Of a stretch of 64,000 nucleotides of DNA, positions 12,117 through 21,876 are shown piece by piece. The position numbers and the translations under genes are program-made. The first letter of the stretch is position 1, and the number at the start of each line of letters is the position of its first letter. The DNA lies in contig NZ_CP077095.1 in NCBI RefSeq assembly GCF_014268885.2, positions 1-64,000 on the forward strand, written 5' to 3'. The DNA comes from Pseudomonas xantholysinigenes (GTDB lineage Bacteria > Pseudomonadota > Gammaproteobacteria > Pseudomonadales > Pseudomonadaceae). The notes below the pieces were generated by a model. It saw nothing but the letters and a program-made list of their open reading frames with translations, did no database searches and was not told the origin of the DNA.

Positions 12117-12992
12117 CAACGCGTCCTGCTCGGCGGCACACAACGCCAGCAGATAGTCCCAGACCACCCGCAGGCGTACCGACTTGTGCAGCTCGCGGCG
12201 GGTGCAGATCCAGTAGCTGCGCTGGATGGTTTCGCTGGGCAGGACGCGCACCAGTCCCGGGTTGTGGCGGGCCATGTAGTTGGGCAGCACGGCGATGCCC
12301 AGCCCGGCCTGGGCGGCTTGCTGCTGGGCGATCACGCTGGTGCTGCGGAACACCACGTTCGGTGCTCGGCAAAAGCTGTTGAGGAACAACAGCTCCTGGC
12401 TGAACAGCAGGTCGTCGACATAGCCGATCCAGCTGTGTCGGGCCAGGTCCTCGCGGCTGTGTAGGGGCGGTGCGCGGTCCAGGTAGTCCTGGCTGGCGTA
12501 CAGGGCCAGGCGGTAGTCGGTGAGCTTGCGGGTGATCAACAGGTCGGCGCTGGGGCGTTCCAGGTGGATGCTGATCTCGGCTTCGCGGTTGAGGATGCTG
12601 ACGAAGCGCGGCACCGCCACCAGTTCCACTTCGAGCCCCGGGTAGCGCTGGAACAACGCGTTCATGCGCGGGGTGAAGAACATGATGCCGATGCCTTCGG
12701 TGACCCCCAGGCGGATCTTGCCCAGTGGCGTGATGGCCTGGGTGATCTCTTCCTGCGCCAGCAGGGCGACATTTTCCATGGCCTCGGCATGTTTGAGCAG
12801 GGCCTGGCCGGACGGGGTGAGTTCATAGCCCTGGGCGTGCTGGACGAACAGCGCGGTGCCCAGGTGCTTCTCGATGCTCTCGATATGCCGGGCCACGGTG
12901 CTGTGGGTGGTGTTGAGGCGCTTGGCGGCGGTGAGCAGGCGGCCGCTGCGCTGCAACTCGAGGAAAAACCGCAGATCGTTCCAGTCGAACAT
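12105..12992 (-). CDS. LysR-family transcriptional regulator
   Basis: LTTR of 295 residues, likely controlling the divergent GMC oxidoreductase and transporter. The ATG at 12992 (MFDWNDLRFFLELQRSGRL) is preferred because the upstream extension to 13046 runs into a REP element. The N-terminal winged helix-turn-helix (LLTAAKRLNTTHSTVARHIESIEK) is clear, followed by a periplasmic-binding-like effector domain. The ligand is unknown. Its end overlaps the sulfide-cluster exporter by 12 bp in convergent orientation. Confidence 0.88.
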   Translation of the reverse strand: MFDWNDLRFFLELQRSGRLLTAAKRLNTTHSTVARHIESIEKHLGTALFVQHAQGYELTPSGQALLKHAEAMENVALLAQEEITQAITPLGKIRLGVTEGIGIMFFTPRMNALFQRYPGLEVELVAVPRFVSILNREAEISIHLERPSADLLITRKLTDYRLALYASQDYLDRAPPLHSREDLARHSWIGYVDDLLFSQELLFLNSFCRAPNVVFRSTSVIAQQQAAQAGLGIAVLPNYMARHNPGLVRVLPSETIQRSYWICTRRELHKSVRLRVVWDYLLALCAAEQDALLAE

Positions 12993-13024
12993 GCTGATCC
13001 TTTTGGCTGTTCGCGTTGGCCCTT

Positions 13025-13106
13025 TCGCGGTTAAACCCGCTCCCACAGGGTCAATGCCAAACTCAGGATTGGCAGTGAACCTGTGGGAGCGGGTTTACCC
13101 GCGAAT
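13025..13106. repeat. Paired REP element (CGGGTTTACCCGCG family)
   Basis: Two inverted copies of the P. putida-type REP (GGTTAAACCCGCTCCCACAGG and CCTGTGGGAGCGGGTTTACCCGCG) flank a small hairpin TGCCAA/TTGGCA. The pair sits in the LysR-GMC divergent intergenic region, upstream of both genes. Confidence 0.9.
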
Positions 13107-13231
13107 GGGCCAGCTCAGGTATGACGCTGTGCTAAAACGCACAACGGCTGCGCGAAATCTCGTGTTTCCTCGGCGAAATTAATCAATAAGATGGATCGGG
13201 ACAAGAATAATAATCAGGCGCGAGGTTGCAC

Positions 13232-14881
13232 ATGCCATCAGCCGATTCTGTCTACGACTACGTGGTCGTGGGTGCCGGCCCCGCCGGTTGCCTGCTGGCC
13301 AACCGCTTGTCCGCCGACCCTGCCTGCCGCGTCCTGCTGCTCGAGGCCGGTGGTCGCGACAACTATCCCTGGATTCACATCCCGGTCGGTTACCTCTATT
13401 GCATCGGCAACCCACGCACCGACTGGTGCTTCAAGACCGAGGCCCAGCCAGGCCTGAACGGCCGTGCCCTGGGTTATCCACGGGGCAAGGTGCTGGGAGG
13501 CTGCTCGTCGATCAACGGCATGATCTACATGCGCGGCCAGGCCGCCGACTATGATCGCTGGGCCGAGCAAGGCAATGATGGCTGGGCGTGGAAGGATGTG
13601 CTGCCCTTGTTCAAGGCCAGCGAGAACCACTTTGCCGGCACCAGCGACAGCCACGGCGCCGACGGCGAATGGCGGGTCGAGCAGCAGCGCTACAGCTGGC
13701 CGATCCTAGATGCCTTCCGCGATGCCGCCGAGCAGAGTGGCATCGCCATGGTCGGCGACTTCAACACGGGCGACAACGCCGGCTGTGGATACTTTCAGGT
13801 CAACCAGCGCAGCGGCGTGCGCTGGAACTCGGCCAAGGCGTTTCTCAGGCCTGTTCTAAAACGACCGAACCTCACGGTCTTGACCGGCGTGCAGGTCGAC
13901 CAGGTGCTGCTCAACAACACCCGTGCCCGGGCCGTGAAGGCGCTCTGGCAAGGGGCATGGCATGAGTTCGGCGCCCGTCGCGAGATCATCCTGTGTGCGG
14001 GGGCGGTGGGTTCGCCCGGCATTCTGCAGCGCTCCGGCATTGGCCCGCGCAAGTTGCTGGAAGACCTGGGCATCCCGGTGCGCCACGACATGCCCGGAGT
14101 GGGCGGTAACCTGCAGGATCACCTGCAACTGCGATTGATCTACCAGATCCGCAATACTCGCACCCTCAACCAGATGGCCAACAGCCTGTGGGGCAAGCTG
14201 GGCATGGGCCTGCGCTATGCCTTTGACCGCAGCGGCCCGTTGGCCATGGCGCCGAGCCAGCTGGGAGCCTTCGCCCGATCCGGCCCCGAGCAGGCGACCG
14301 CCAACCTGCAATACCATGTGCAGCCATTGTCGCTGGAGCGCTTTGGCGAACCGCTGCATGAGTTCCCGGCCTTCACCGCCTCGGTGTGCAACCTGCGCCC
14401 GGCAAGCCGTGGACGGATCGACATTCGCTCGGCAGACATGAACGCCGCGCCGCTGATCGACCCCAACTACCTCAGTGACCCCGAGGACCTGCGCGTTGCC
14501 GCCGATGCCATCCGCCTCACCCGGCGCATTGTCCAGGCCCCTGCCCTGGCGGCCTTCGATCCTCGCGAGTACCTGCCAGGCCCTGCCCTGCAGAGCGAGG
14601 AAGAGCTGCACCAGGCCGCCGGCCAGATCGGCACCACCATCTTCCACCCGGTGGGCACCTGCCGCATGGGCAGTGGCGCGCTGGATGTTGTGGATAACCA
14701 GCTGCGCGTGCATGGCATTCCGGGGCTGCGCGTGGCCGACGCCTCGATCATGCCGCAGATTGTCTCCGGCAATACCTGTTCACCCACGGTCATGATTGCC
14801 GAAAAGGCGGCACAACTGATCATCAAGGGGGCCAATACCCAGACCAACCTCAGCGACGCCAGCGCGATACCGACGCCCTGA
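13232..14881 (+). CDS. GMC-family FAD-dependent alcohol/choline dehydrogenase
   Basis: Glucose-methanol-choline oxidoreductase, probably oxidising an alcohol and passing electrons to a membrane acceptor. The ATG at 13232, with GAGG six bases upstream, gives 549 residues. The FAD-binding motif YDYVVVGAGPAGCLLANRLS is near the N-terminus, the GMC signature region GGCSSINGMIYMRGQAADYD follows, and the active-site His lies in TTIFHPVGTCRMG, with Asn in SGNTCSPTVMIAEKAA. The substrate cannot be told from sequence. It is next to an MHS-type transporter and a divergent LysR gene, which points to an inducible uptake-and-oxidation unit. Confidence 0.88.
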   Translation: MPSADSVYDYVVVGAGPAGCLLANRLSADPACRVLLLEAGGRDNYPWIHIPVGYLYCIGNPRTDWCFKTEAQPGLNGRALGYPRGKVLGGCSSINGMIYMRGQAADYDRWAEQGNDGWAWKDVLPLFKASENHFAGTSDSHGADGEWRVEQQRYSWPILDAFRDAAEQSGIAMVGDFNTGDNAGCGYFQVNQRSGVRWNSAKAFLRPVLKRPNLTVLTGVQVDQVLLNNTRARAVKALWQGAWHEFGARREIILCAGAVGSPGILQRSGIGPRKLLEDLGIPVRHDMPGVGGNLQDHLQLRLIYQIRNTRTLNQMANSLWGKLGMGLRYAFDRSGPLAMAPSQLGAFARSGPEQATANLQYHVQPLSLERFGEPLHEFPAFTASVCNLRPASRGRIDIRSADMNAAPLIDPNYLSDPEDLRVAADAIRLTRRIVQAPALAAFDPREYLPGPALQSEEELHQAAGQIGTTIFHPVGTCRMGSGALDVVDNQLRVHGIPGLRVADASIMPQIVSGNTCSPTVMIAEKAAQLIIKGANTQTNLSDASAIPTP

Positions 14882-14899
14882 CCCGGGTGTTTGCAACAG

Positions 14900-14925
14900 C
14901 GGCGGCTTGTGGTCGCAAGCCGCCG
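14900..14925 (+). terminator. Hairpin between the GMC gene and the MFS gene
   Basis: A perfect 10-bp stem CGGCGGCTTG / CAAGCCGCCG with a 6-base loop lies 19 bp after the GMC stop. There is no U tract, so it may be an mRNA-stabilising or partial attenuating hairpin rather than a full terminator. Confidence 0.5.
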
Positions 14926-14978
14926 GCAGTGGAACAACAAGAATAATCACTGTGGCCCGCGGGCCGAGGACAGCAACG

Positions 14979-16598
14979 ATGTCGGATTACATCCAGGAAC
15001 AGGGGGCGGCCGCGAGCAGCCCAAGCCGTCGTGAAGAGCGCAAGATCATTTTCGCGTCATCCCTCGGGACGGTGTTCGAGTGGTATGACTTTTTTCTCTA
15101 TGGCGCGCTGGCCGCGGTCATCAGCAAGCAGTTCTTCGCTGGGGTCAACGACACCACCGCCTTCATCTTCGCCCTGATGGCCTTCGCCGCCGGCTTCCTG
15201 GTGCGCCCGTTCGGCGCGCTGGTGTTCGGTCGCCTGGGCGACATGATCGGGCGCAAGTACACCTTCCTGGTGACCATCGTGCTGATGGGCCTGTCCACTT
15301 TCGCGGTCGGCCTGCTGCCGACCTACGCCAGCATCGGCATCGCCGCGCCGATCATCCTGGTGGTGCTGCGCATGCTCCAGGGCTTGGCGCTGGGCGGTGA
15401 ATACGGCGGCGCGGCCACCTATGTCGCTGAACACGCGCCACCCGGCAAGCGTGGTTTCCATACCGGCTTCATCCAGTCCACCGCCACCCTCGGCCTGCTG
15501 CTGTCACTGGTCGTGGTCCTGGCCAGCCGCTACATCAGCGGCGACCAGTTCGAAACCTGGGGCTGGCGCCTGCCGTTCCTGCTGTCGATCGTGCTGCTGG
15601 CGATTTCCACTTGGATCCGCATGAGCATGCATGAGTCGCCGGCCTTCGTGAAAATGAAGGCCCAGGGCAAGGTCAGCAAGTCGCCGATCCGTGAGTCGTT
15701 CACCTCCTGGCCGAACCTGAAGGTGGTGCTTACGGCGCTGTTCAGCATCAATGCCGGGCAGGCGGTGACCTTCTACACCGCGCAGTTCTACGTGCTGTTC
15801 TTCATGACCCAGATGCTCAAGATGGACCCGGCCCAGGCCAACACCCTGCTGATCATCAGCGTGGTGATCGGTGCGCCGTTCTTCGTGTTCTTCGGTTGGC
15901 TGTCGGATCGGGTCGGGCGCAAGCCGATCCTGATGCTTGGCCTGTTGCTGGCGACGGTGCTGTACTTCCCGTTGTTCAAGGCCCTGAGCCATTACGCCAA
16001 CCCGCAGATCGACACCGCCAGTCGCCAGGCACCGATCGTCGTCACCGCCGACCCCCAGGGCTGCACCTTCCAGTTCGACCCGGTGGGCAAGGCACGCTTC
16101 GACAGCCCATGCGACAAGGTCAAGACGTTCCTGGTCAAGCAAGGGCTACCCTACAGCTCGGTGAGTGTCGCCGGCAGCGAGGTGATCGTCAGCGTCGGCG
16201 ACAAGACCATCAATGGTTTCGACGAAGCGGCCATGCGTAGCGCCATCGATAGCGCCGGCTACCCGGCCAAGGCGGATCCCGCGCATGTGAACCAAGTGAT
16301 GGTGGTGGTGCTGATCGTCGCCATGATCCTGATCGCCACCATGACCTACGGGCCGTTGGCGGCGGTGATGGTCGAGCTGTTCCCCACGCGCATCCGCTAT
16401 ACCTCGATGTCCCTGCCTTATCACATTGGTAATGGCTGGTTCGGTGGCTTCCTACCGACAGTGTCGTTCGCGTTGGTGGTGTACACCGGGGATATCTTCT
16501 ATGGGCTGTGGTACCCGGTGCTGATTACCGGGGTGAGCCTGGTGGTGGGGATCTTCTGCCTGAAAGAGACCCGGGATGTGGATATCGACAAGGTCTGA
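14979..16598 (+). CDS. MFS transporter, metabolite:H+ symporter (MHS) type
   Basis: Proton-coupled importer of the ProP/ShiA-like MHS subfamily. The ATG at 14979, preceded by GAGGA, gives 539 residues starting MSDYIQEQGAAASS. Transmembrane segments begin at FASSLGTVFEWYDFFLYGALA, and the MFS loop motif GRLGDMIGRKYTFL is present in the N half and GWLSDRVGRKPIL in the C half. Between the later membrane helices is an insert of about 100 residues (roughly 350-445) with two cysteines, predicted to be extracytoplasmic. It probably imports the substrate of the upstream GMC enzyme, but the compound is unknown. Confidence 0.87.
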   Translation: MSDYIQEQGAAASSPSRREERKIIFASSLGTVFEWYDFFLYGALAAVISKQFFAGVNDTTAFIFALMAFAAGFLVRPFGALVFGRLGDMIGRKYTFLVTIVLMGLSTFAVGLLPTYASIGIAAPIILVVLRMLQGLALGGEYGGAATYVAEHAPPGKRGFHTGFIQSTATLGLLLSLVVVLASRYISGDQFETWGWRLPFLLSIVLLAISTWIRMSMHESPAFVKMKAQGKVSKSPIRESFTSWPNLKVVLTALFSINAGQAVTFYTAQFYVLFFMTQMLKMDPAQANTLLIISVVIGAPFFVFFGWLSDRVGRKPILMLGLLLATVLYFPLFKALSHYANPQIDTASRQAPIVVTADPQGCTFQFDPVGKARFDSPCDKVKTFLVKQGLPYSSVSVAGSEVIVSVGDKTINGFDEAAMRSAIDSAGYPAKADPAHVNQVMVVVLIVAMILIATMTYGPLAAVMVELFPTRIRYTSMSLPYHIGNGWFGGFLPTVSFALVVYTGDIFYGLWYPVLITGVSLVVGIFCLKETRDVDIDKV

Positions 16599-16610
16599 GT
16601 TTGTCGCTGG

Positions 16611-16650
16611 CTTCTTCGCGGGTAAACCCGCTCCCACATACCCGCGAAAA
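16611..16650. repeat. REP element (CGGGTAAACCCG family)
   Basis: CTTCGCGGGTAAACCCGCTCCCACA is followed almost at once by a short inverted remnant TACCCGCGAA. This makes a compressed REP pair just beyond the MFS stop. Confidence 0.8.
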
Positions 16651-16674
16651 AGCCTGCAGCGATTTCAGCCCATG

Positions 16675-16704
16675 AAAAAACCGGCGTAAAAGCCGGTTTT
16701 TTTA
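16675..16704. terminator. Bidirectional intrinsic terminator
   Basis: AAAAAACCGGC, a GTAAAA loop, then GCCGGTTTTTTT. The A and T tracts on both sides let it terminate the MFS gene on the + strand and the acyltransferase gene on the - strand. The bases from 16705 to 16832 are AT-rich, hold a DnaA box at 16819-16827 and show no gene. Confidence 0.88.
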
Positions 16705-16832
16705 TCGCGGGAAAAAACTTATGCACGATTTTCGAAAAAACGTCATACATGGAAATAAATAGCTAATTCAATCACTTAGCTATGTATTGAGACGCTTCAT
16801 CCAAAAATTGCTAACAAGTTATCCACAGATCG

Positions 16833-17603
16833 TCAGGCAGGCTGCTGCTCAGGTTTTTCCGCGCTTGGCGGCAGCGAACCCATGGCCCGCTGGGTCGCCT
16901 CGTTCCATGCCTGGGCACGGTCGTTGAGCTCGGCGATGGCACGCGGGCCAGTCCCCTCGGGGAACATCGGCTTGCCAATCACCACTTCGATGGTGCCCGG
17001 GCGCTTGCCCCAGCCTTCACGCGGCCAGAACTTGCCGGCGTTGTGGGCGATCGGCAGTACCGGCAGGCCGGCGTTCACCGCCAGCGCGGTGCCGCCGCGG
17101 GAGAACTTGCCCATCTGCCCATGCGGCACGCGAGTACCTTCGGGGAAGATCAGCACCCAGGTGCCCTGCTTGAGCAGCTCGTCGCCCTGGCTGGCGACCT
17201 GGCGCAGGGCCTCCTTCGGGTTTTTCCGGTCGATGGCGATCGGCCGCAGCATGGCCATGGCCCAGCCGAAGAACGGCACATACAGCAGTTCACGCTTGAG
17301 CACCTGGCTCAGCGGCGAGAAATACGCCGAGAGGAAGAACGTCTCCCAGGTACTCTGGTGGTTCGACAGGATCACGCAAGGTACGTCAGGCACGTTCTCG
17401 GCGCCGGTGACCTTGTAGTCGATCCGCAGGATCGTTCGCACCAGGAACAGCGCGCAGCGGCACCAGTACACGTTGATGAACTTGTAGCGCTTGGGGAACG
17501 GCAGGAAAGGCGCGACGAAGAAGCTCAGCGAGCACCACAGCAGCGAACTGGTGCCCAACAGCAGGTAAAAAAGAAAGATTCTGATCGCCTGCAGGATCGA
17601 CAT
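16833..17603 (-). CDS. plsC: 1-acyl-sn-glycerol-3-phosphate acyltransferase
   Basis: Inner-membrane enzyme that makes phosphatidic acid from lysophosphatidic acid. The 256-residue protein has an N-terminal membrane segment (IFLFYLLLGTSSLLWCSLSFFV), acyltransferase motif I NHQSTWE, where the last residue of the HX4D signature is Glu as in other pseudomonad homologues, and motif III FPEGTRVP. It is the likely counterpart of the lysophospholipid acyltransferase near gyrB in P. aeruginosa. It lies downstream of gmhB on the same strand with a 65-bp gap, so the two may be co-transcribed with glyQS. Confidence 0.9.
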   Translation of the reverse strand: MSILQAIRIFLFYLLLGTSSLLWCSLSFFVAPFLPFPKRYKFINVYWCRCALFLVRTILRIDYKVTGAENVPDVPCVILSNHQSTWETFFLSAYFSPLSQVLKRELLYVPFFGWAMAMLRPIAIDRKNPKEALRQVASQGDELLKQGTWVLIFPEGTRVPHGQMGKFSRGGTALAVNAGLPVLPIAHNAGKFWPREGWGKRPGTIEVVIGKPMFPEGTGPRAIAELNDRAQAWNEATQRAMGSLPPSAEKPEQQPA

Positions 17604-17668
17604 AGTGGCATGTACCGTTGCGGGGCGTGCCCGCCTAATGAAAAGTGCGCAGGTCCCGGCGCACTCTT

Positions 17669-18196
17669 TTAAATAAGTTCTCTGGCGATGGCTGCCAGAT
17701 CGTCGAAAATCAGTGTAGTTTTTGCGACGCCCTTTTCCAGGGTCCGCTCGCCCTTGCCGGTTTTCACCAACACGGGTTGTGCATCGACGGCCAGGGCCGC
17801 CTCCAGGTCACCTTTGCTGTCGCCGACGAACCATACGCCGGTCAGTGGTACCTGGTAGTGCTCGGCAATGGTCCGCAGCATGCCAGGCTTGGGCTTGCGG
17901 CAGTCGCAGCCCTCGTCCGGGCCATGCGGGCAATGCACGATCAGGCCGACTTCGCCGCCCTGCTCGGCCACCAGCGCGCGCAGGCGCGCGTGCATGGCCT
18001 CGAGGGTTTCCAGCGGGTAGTAGCCGCGGGCAATGCCGGACTGGTTGGTGGCAACAGCCACCGTCCAGCCCGCCTTGCTCAACTGCGCGATGGCCTCGAT
18101 CGAGCCGGGAATGGGGATCCATTCCTCCAGCGACTTGATATAGGCGTCGGAGTCGTGATTGATCACTCCGTCTCGATCAAGAATCAGCAGTTTCAA
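17669..18196 (-). CDS. gmhB: D-glycero-beta-D-manno-heptose-1,7-bisphosphate 7-phosphatase
   Basis: HAD phosphatase in the ADP-heptose pathway for the LPS inner core. A TTG start at 18196, four bases after the glyS stop, gives 175 residues beginning MKLLILDRDGVIN, which is the expected family length and carries the nucleophile Asp pair DRDG. Further HAD motifs are ATNQSG, the Lys in CRKPKPGM, and GDSKGDLEA. Zinc ligands are visible as C-P-H followed by C-D-C (VHCPHGPDEGCDCRKP). The tight spacing to glyS indicates translational coupling in a glyQ-glyS-gmhB unit. Confidence 0.93.
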   Translation of the reverse strand: MKLLILDRDGVINHDSDAYIKSLEEWIPIPGSIEAIAQLSKAGWTVAVATNQSGIARGYYPLETLEAMHARLRALVAEQGGEVGLIVHCPHGPDEGCDCRKPKPGMLRTIAEHYQVPLTGVWFVGDSKGDLEAALAVDAQPVLVKTGKGERTLEKGVAKTTLIFDDLAAIARELI

Positions 18197-18200
18197 CGAC

Positions 18201-20255
18201 TTACCCCAGCAGCGAGATATCGGCCACGCCCAGGAACAGACCGCGCAGGCGGCTGAGCAGGGCATAACGGTTGGCGCGTACCTTGGCGTCCTCGGCGTTG
18301 ACCATCACCGCCTCGAAGAAGGCGTCGACTGGGTCGCGCAGGGCCGCCAGGCGGGCCAGGGCTTCGCTGTACTGACGCGCGGCCGCCATCGGTTGCACGG
18401 CCTGGTCGGCCTGCTGGATGGCCGAGTACAGGGAGAACTCGTTGGCGTTGTCGAAGTACTTCGGCTCGACCTGGTCGGCGATGGCGCCTTCGGCCTTGCC
18501 CAGCAGGTTCGACACGCGCTTGTTCGCCGCGGCCAGGGCGTCGGCTTCAGGCAGCTTGCGGAAGGCCTGCACGGCCTGCACGCGCTGGTCGAAGTCCAGT
18601 GCCGAGCCTGGCTTGAGGGCACGCACCGACAGGTAGGTGGAAACGTCGATGCCTTCGTCTTCATAACGCGCGCGCAGGCGGTCGAAGATGAACTCCAGCA
18701 CCTGCTCGGACAGGCCGGCGGCCTTGACCTTGGCACCGAACTGCTTGACCGCGAACTCGACCGCGGTGGTCAGGTCCAGGTCCAGTTGTTTCTCGATCAG
18801 GATACGCAGCACGCCCAGGGCCGCGCGACGCAGGGCGTACGGGTCCTTGCTGCCGGTAGGCAGCATGCCGATGCCGAAGATGCCGACCAGGGTGTCGAGC
18901 TTGTCGGCGATGGCCACAGCGGCACCGGTGAGGGTCTGCGGCAGCTCGGCGCCAGCACCGCGCGGCATGTACTGCTCGTTCAGCGCCAGGGCGACGTCTT
19001 CCGGCTCGCCGTCGTTGAGGGCGTAGTAGTAGCCGGCGATACCCTGCATTTCAGGGAATTCGCCGACCATTTCCGAGGCCAGGTCGCATTTGGACAGCAG
19101 GCCGGCACGGCCGGCATTGGCGGCGCTGCCACCGATGTACGGGGCAATGAAGGCGGCCAGCTTGGAAACGCGCTCGGCCTTGTCGAACACGGTGCCCAGC
19201 TGAGCCTGGAACACCACGTTCTTCAGGCGCTCGTTGAAGCTTTCCAGCGGCTGCTTCTTGTCCTGCTTGAAGAAGAACTCGGCGTCGGTCAGACGCGGAC
19301 GCACGACCTTTTCGTTGCCTTCGACGATCTGCTTCGGATCGCGGCTCTCGACGTTGGCCACGGTGATGAAGCGCGGCAGCAGCTTGCCTTCGCTGTCCAG
19401 CAGGCAGAAGTACTTCTGGTTGTCCTGCATGGTGGTGATCAGCGCTTCCTGTGGCACCTCGAGGAAACGCTCCTCGAACGAGCACACCAGCGGCACCGGC
19501 CATTCGACCAGGGCAGTCACTTCGTCCAGCAGTGCCGGTGGCACGATGGCCGTGCCTTCCTGCTGCATCGCAAGCTCGGCGGTACGCTTGCTGATCAGCT
19601 CGCGACGCTCGGCGAAGTCGGCCAGCACGTGGGCCTTGCGCAGGTCCTCGACGTAGTTGGCCGGGGTGGTGATGAGCACGTTTTCCGGGTGGTGGAAACG
19701 GTGGCCACGGGACTCACGGCCGGCCTTCTGGGCCAGGATGGTGCAATCGACGACCTGGTCACCGAGCAGCATCACCAGCCACTGGGTCGGGCGTACGAAC
19801 TCTTCACGGCTGGCGCCCCAGTGCATGCGCTTGGGGATCGGCAGGTCGTTGAGCGAATCCTCGACGATGGTCGGCAGCAGGCTGGCGGTGGCCTTGCCCG
19901 GGATGTGTTGGGAGAAGCGCAGCTTCGGGCCGCTCTGGTCGATGTCCGCCAGTTCCACGCCGCACTTCTTGGCGAAGCCCAGGGCCGCCTGGGTTGGCTG
20001 GCCTTCGGCGTTGAACGCCGCTTGCAGGGGCGGGCCGTCGATGTTGATGCTGCGGTCCGGTTGCTGCACGTCCAGCTGACGGATCAGCACGGCCAGGCGG
20101 CGCGGCGCGGCGTAGACCTGCTTGCCGCTGTAGTTCAGGCCGGCGGCCTGCAGGCCTTTCTCGATGCCGGCGAGGAACGCGTCGCCCAGGGTGGCGAGGG
20201 CCTTCGGTGGCAGCTCTTCGGTGCCCAGTTCAACCAGGAAATCTTGAGCACTCAT
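18201..20255 (-). CDS. glyS: Glycine--tRNA ligase beta subunit
   Basis: Beta chain of the alpha2-beta2 bacterial glycyl-tRNA synthetase, involved in tRNA binding. The 684-residue protein begins [20 protein letters not shown] and has the typical [13 protein letters not shown] region ([32 protein letters not shown]) and a C-terminal DALR anticodon-binding region ([28 protein letters not shown]). Its ATG overlaps the glyQ stop by 4 bp, ensuring balanced subunit synthesis. Confidence 0.97.
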   Translation of the reverse strand: MSAQDFLVELGTEELPPKALATLGDAFLAGIEKGLQAAGLNYSGKQVYAAPRRLAVLIRQLDVQQPDRSINIDGPPLQAAFNAEGQPTQAALGFAKKCGVELADIDQSGPKLRFSQHIPGKATASLLPTIVEDSLNDLPIPKRMHWGASREEFVRPTQWLVMLLGDQVVDCTILAQKAGRESRGHRFHHPENVLITTPANYVEDLRKAHVLADFAERRELISKRTAELAMQQEGTAIVPPALLDEVTALVEWPVPLVCSFEERFLEVPQEALITTMQDNQKYFCLLDSEGKLLPRFITVANVESRDPKQIVEGNEKVVRPRLTDAEFFFKQDKKQPLESFNERLKNVVFQAQLGTVFDKAERVSKLAAFIAPYIGGSAANAGRAGLLSKCDLASEMVGEFPEMQGIAGYYYALNDGEPEDVALALNEQYMPRGAGAELPQTLTGAAVAIADKLDTLVGIFGIGMLPTGSKDPYALRRAALGVLRILIEKQLDLDLTTAVEFAVKQFGAKVKAAGLSEQVLEFIFDRLRARYEDEGIDVSTYLSVRALKPGSALDFDQRVQAVQAFRKLPEADALAAANKRVSNLLGKAEGAIADQVEPKYFDNANEFSLYSAIQQADQAVQPMAAARQYSEALARLAALRDPVDAFFEAVMVNAEDAKVRANRYALLSRLRGLFLGVADISLLG

Positions 20256-21199
20256 TGTGCAGCCTCCAGCTTAGCCAACACTTCGTCACGCAGTTCGGGA
20301 GAGGCCATCGGGAAGCCCAGGCGTGCGCGGGCTTGCAGATAGCTTTGCGCGACGTCCCGGGCCAGGGTACGCACGCGCAGGATGTAACGCTGGCGCTCGG
20401 TCACCGAGATGGCGCGGCGGGCGTCCAGCAGGTTGAAGGTGTGCGAGGCCTTCAGGACCATTTCGTAGGTCGGCAGCGGCAGGTCCAGCTTGATCAGGCG
20501 GTTCGCTTCGCTTTCGTAGAAGTCGAACAGCTCGAACAGCTTCTCGACGTTGGCGTGCTCGAAGTTGTAGGTCGACTGCTCCACTTCGTTCTGGTGGAAC
20601 ACGTCGCCGTAGGTGACCTTGCCGAACGGGCCGTCGGCCCACACCAGGTCGTAGACCGAGTCCACGCCCTGCAGGTACATGGCCAGGCGCTCCAGGCCGT
20701 AGGTGATTTCACCGGTGACCGGGTAGCACTCGATGCCGCCGACTTGCTGGAAGTAGGTGAACTGGGTCACTTCCATGCCGTTCAGCCAGATTTCCCAACC
20801 CAGGCCCCAGGCGCCGAGGGTCGGCGATTCCCAGTTGTCTTCGACGAAGCGGATGTCGTGAACCAGCGGGTCCAGGCCGATGGCTTTCAGCGAGCCGAGG
20901 TACAGCTCCTGGAAGTTGGCCGGGTTCGGCTTGAGCACTACCTGGAACTGGTAGTAGTGCTGCAGGCGGTTGGGGTTTTCGCCATACCGTCCGTCGGCGG
21001 GGCGACGGCTAGGCTGCACGTAGGCGGCGTTCCACGTCTCTGGGCCCACGGCGCGCAGGAAGGTGGCGGTATGGAAAGTGCCGGCGCCTACTTCCATATC
21101 GTAGGGCTGAAGCACCACACAACCTTGCTCGGCCCAGTAGTTCTGCAGGGCGAGGATCAGGTCTTGGAAGGTACGCACGGCTGGCGTAGGCTGGCTCAC
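20252..21199 (-). CDS. glyQ: Glycine--tRNA ligase alpha subunit
   Basis: Catalytic alpha chain of heterotetrameric glycyl-tRNA synthetase. I chose GTG at 21199 ([22 protein letters not shown], 315 residues). It has an AGGTG ribosome site at about 7 bases, whereas a second GTG three codons upstream lacks one. Class II features [25 protein letters not shown] and the [32 protein letters not shown] block are highly characteristic. It is divergent from tag, with an 84-bp intergenic promoter region. Confidence 0.97.
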   Translation of the reverse strand: MSQPTPAVRTFQDLILALQNYWAEQGCVVLQPYDMEVGAGTFHTATFLRAVGPETWNAAYVQPSRRPADGRYGENPNRLQHYYQFQVVLKPNPANFQELYLGSLKAIGLDPLVHDIRFVEDNWESPTLGAWGLGWEIWLNGMEVTQFTYFQQVGGIECYPVTGEITYGLERLAMYLQGVDSVYDLVWADGPFGKVTYGDVFHQNEVEQSTYNFEHANVEKLFELFDFYESEANRLIKLDLPLPTYEMVLKASHTFNLLDARRAISVTERQRYILRVRTLARDVAQSYLQARARLGFPMASPELRDEVLAKLEAAQ

Positions 21200-21283
21200 G
21201 AAATTCACCTGTATCTGGGGATGCGGATGTAAAGAGCGGGAGTATAACCCGATTCGCCTCGCCCTCTACGTTATTGGAGCCTT

Positions 21284-21835
21284 ATGCCACGCTGCTTTTG
21301 GTGTTCCGACGATCCGTTGTACCAGGCCTATCACGACCAGGAGTGGGGAACGCCGCAGCGCGACCCGGCGTTGCTCTTCGAGATGCTTTTGCTCGAAGGG
21401 TTCCAGGCGGGATTGTCGTGGATCACGGTATTGAAGAAGCGCGAGCGTTATCGCCAGGTGCTGGATGGCTTCGACCCGGTGAAACTGGCGCGCCTGAGCG
21501 ACGAGCGCATCGAGGAGCTGATGCTTGATCCCGGCATCATCCGCAACCGTCTCAAGCTCAAGGCCGTGCGCCGCAACGCCCTGGCCTGGCTGGCTGTGGA
21601 TAACCCGGCCGAGTGGTTGTGGTCGTTCGTCGGCGGCGCGCCGAAGATCAACCATTTCCAGGGCCGCGGCGATGTGCCGGCGGTCACCGATGAGGCCAAG
21701 GCCATGAGCAAGGCCTTGCAGAAAGCCGGCTTCACCTTTGTCGGGCCGACCATTTGCTACGCCTTCATGCAGGCCACCGGCATGGTCATGGACCACACCA
21801 CTGACTGCGATCGCTACGCCGCCTTGCTGCGCTGA
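21284..21835 (+). CDS. tag: DNA-3-methyladenine glycosylase I
   Basis: Base-excision repair enzyme that removes 3-methyladenine. The 183-residue protein opens with MPRCFWCSDDPLYQAYHDQEWG, in which the Cys and later His/Cys residues (GMVMDHTTDCDRY) form the zinc-binding site of the Tag family, and contains the glycosylase helix-hairpin-helix-like core (FQAGLSWITVLKKRERYRQ and ICYAFMQATGMV). It is divergent from glyQ and 41 bp upstream of the acyltransferase gene. Confidence 0.95.
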   Translation: MPRCFWCSDDPLYQAYHDQEWGTPQRDPALLFEMLLLEGFQAGLSWITVLKKRERYRQVLDGFDPVKLARLSDERIEELMLDPGIIRNRLKLKAVRRNALAWLAVDNPAEWLWSFVGGAPKINHFQGRGDVPAVTDEAKAMSKALQKAGFTFVGPTICYAFMQATGMVMDHTTDCDRYAALLR

Positions 21836-21876
21836 GGGGTTACAATGCGCGCCTTGCTGAAATAAGGAATTCGCCT

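Noticed and set aside
18159..20342. A 727-codon + strand frame opposite glyS
   Set aside because: Antisense shadow. glyS is unambiguous on the minus strand.
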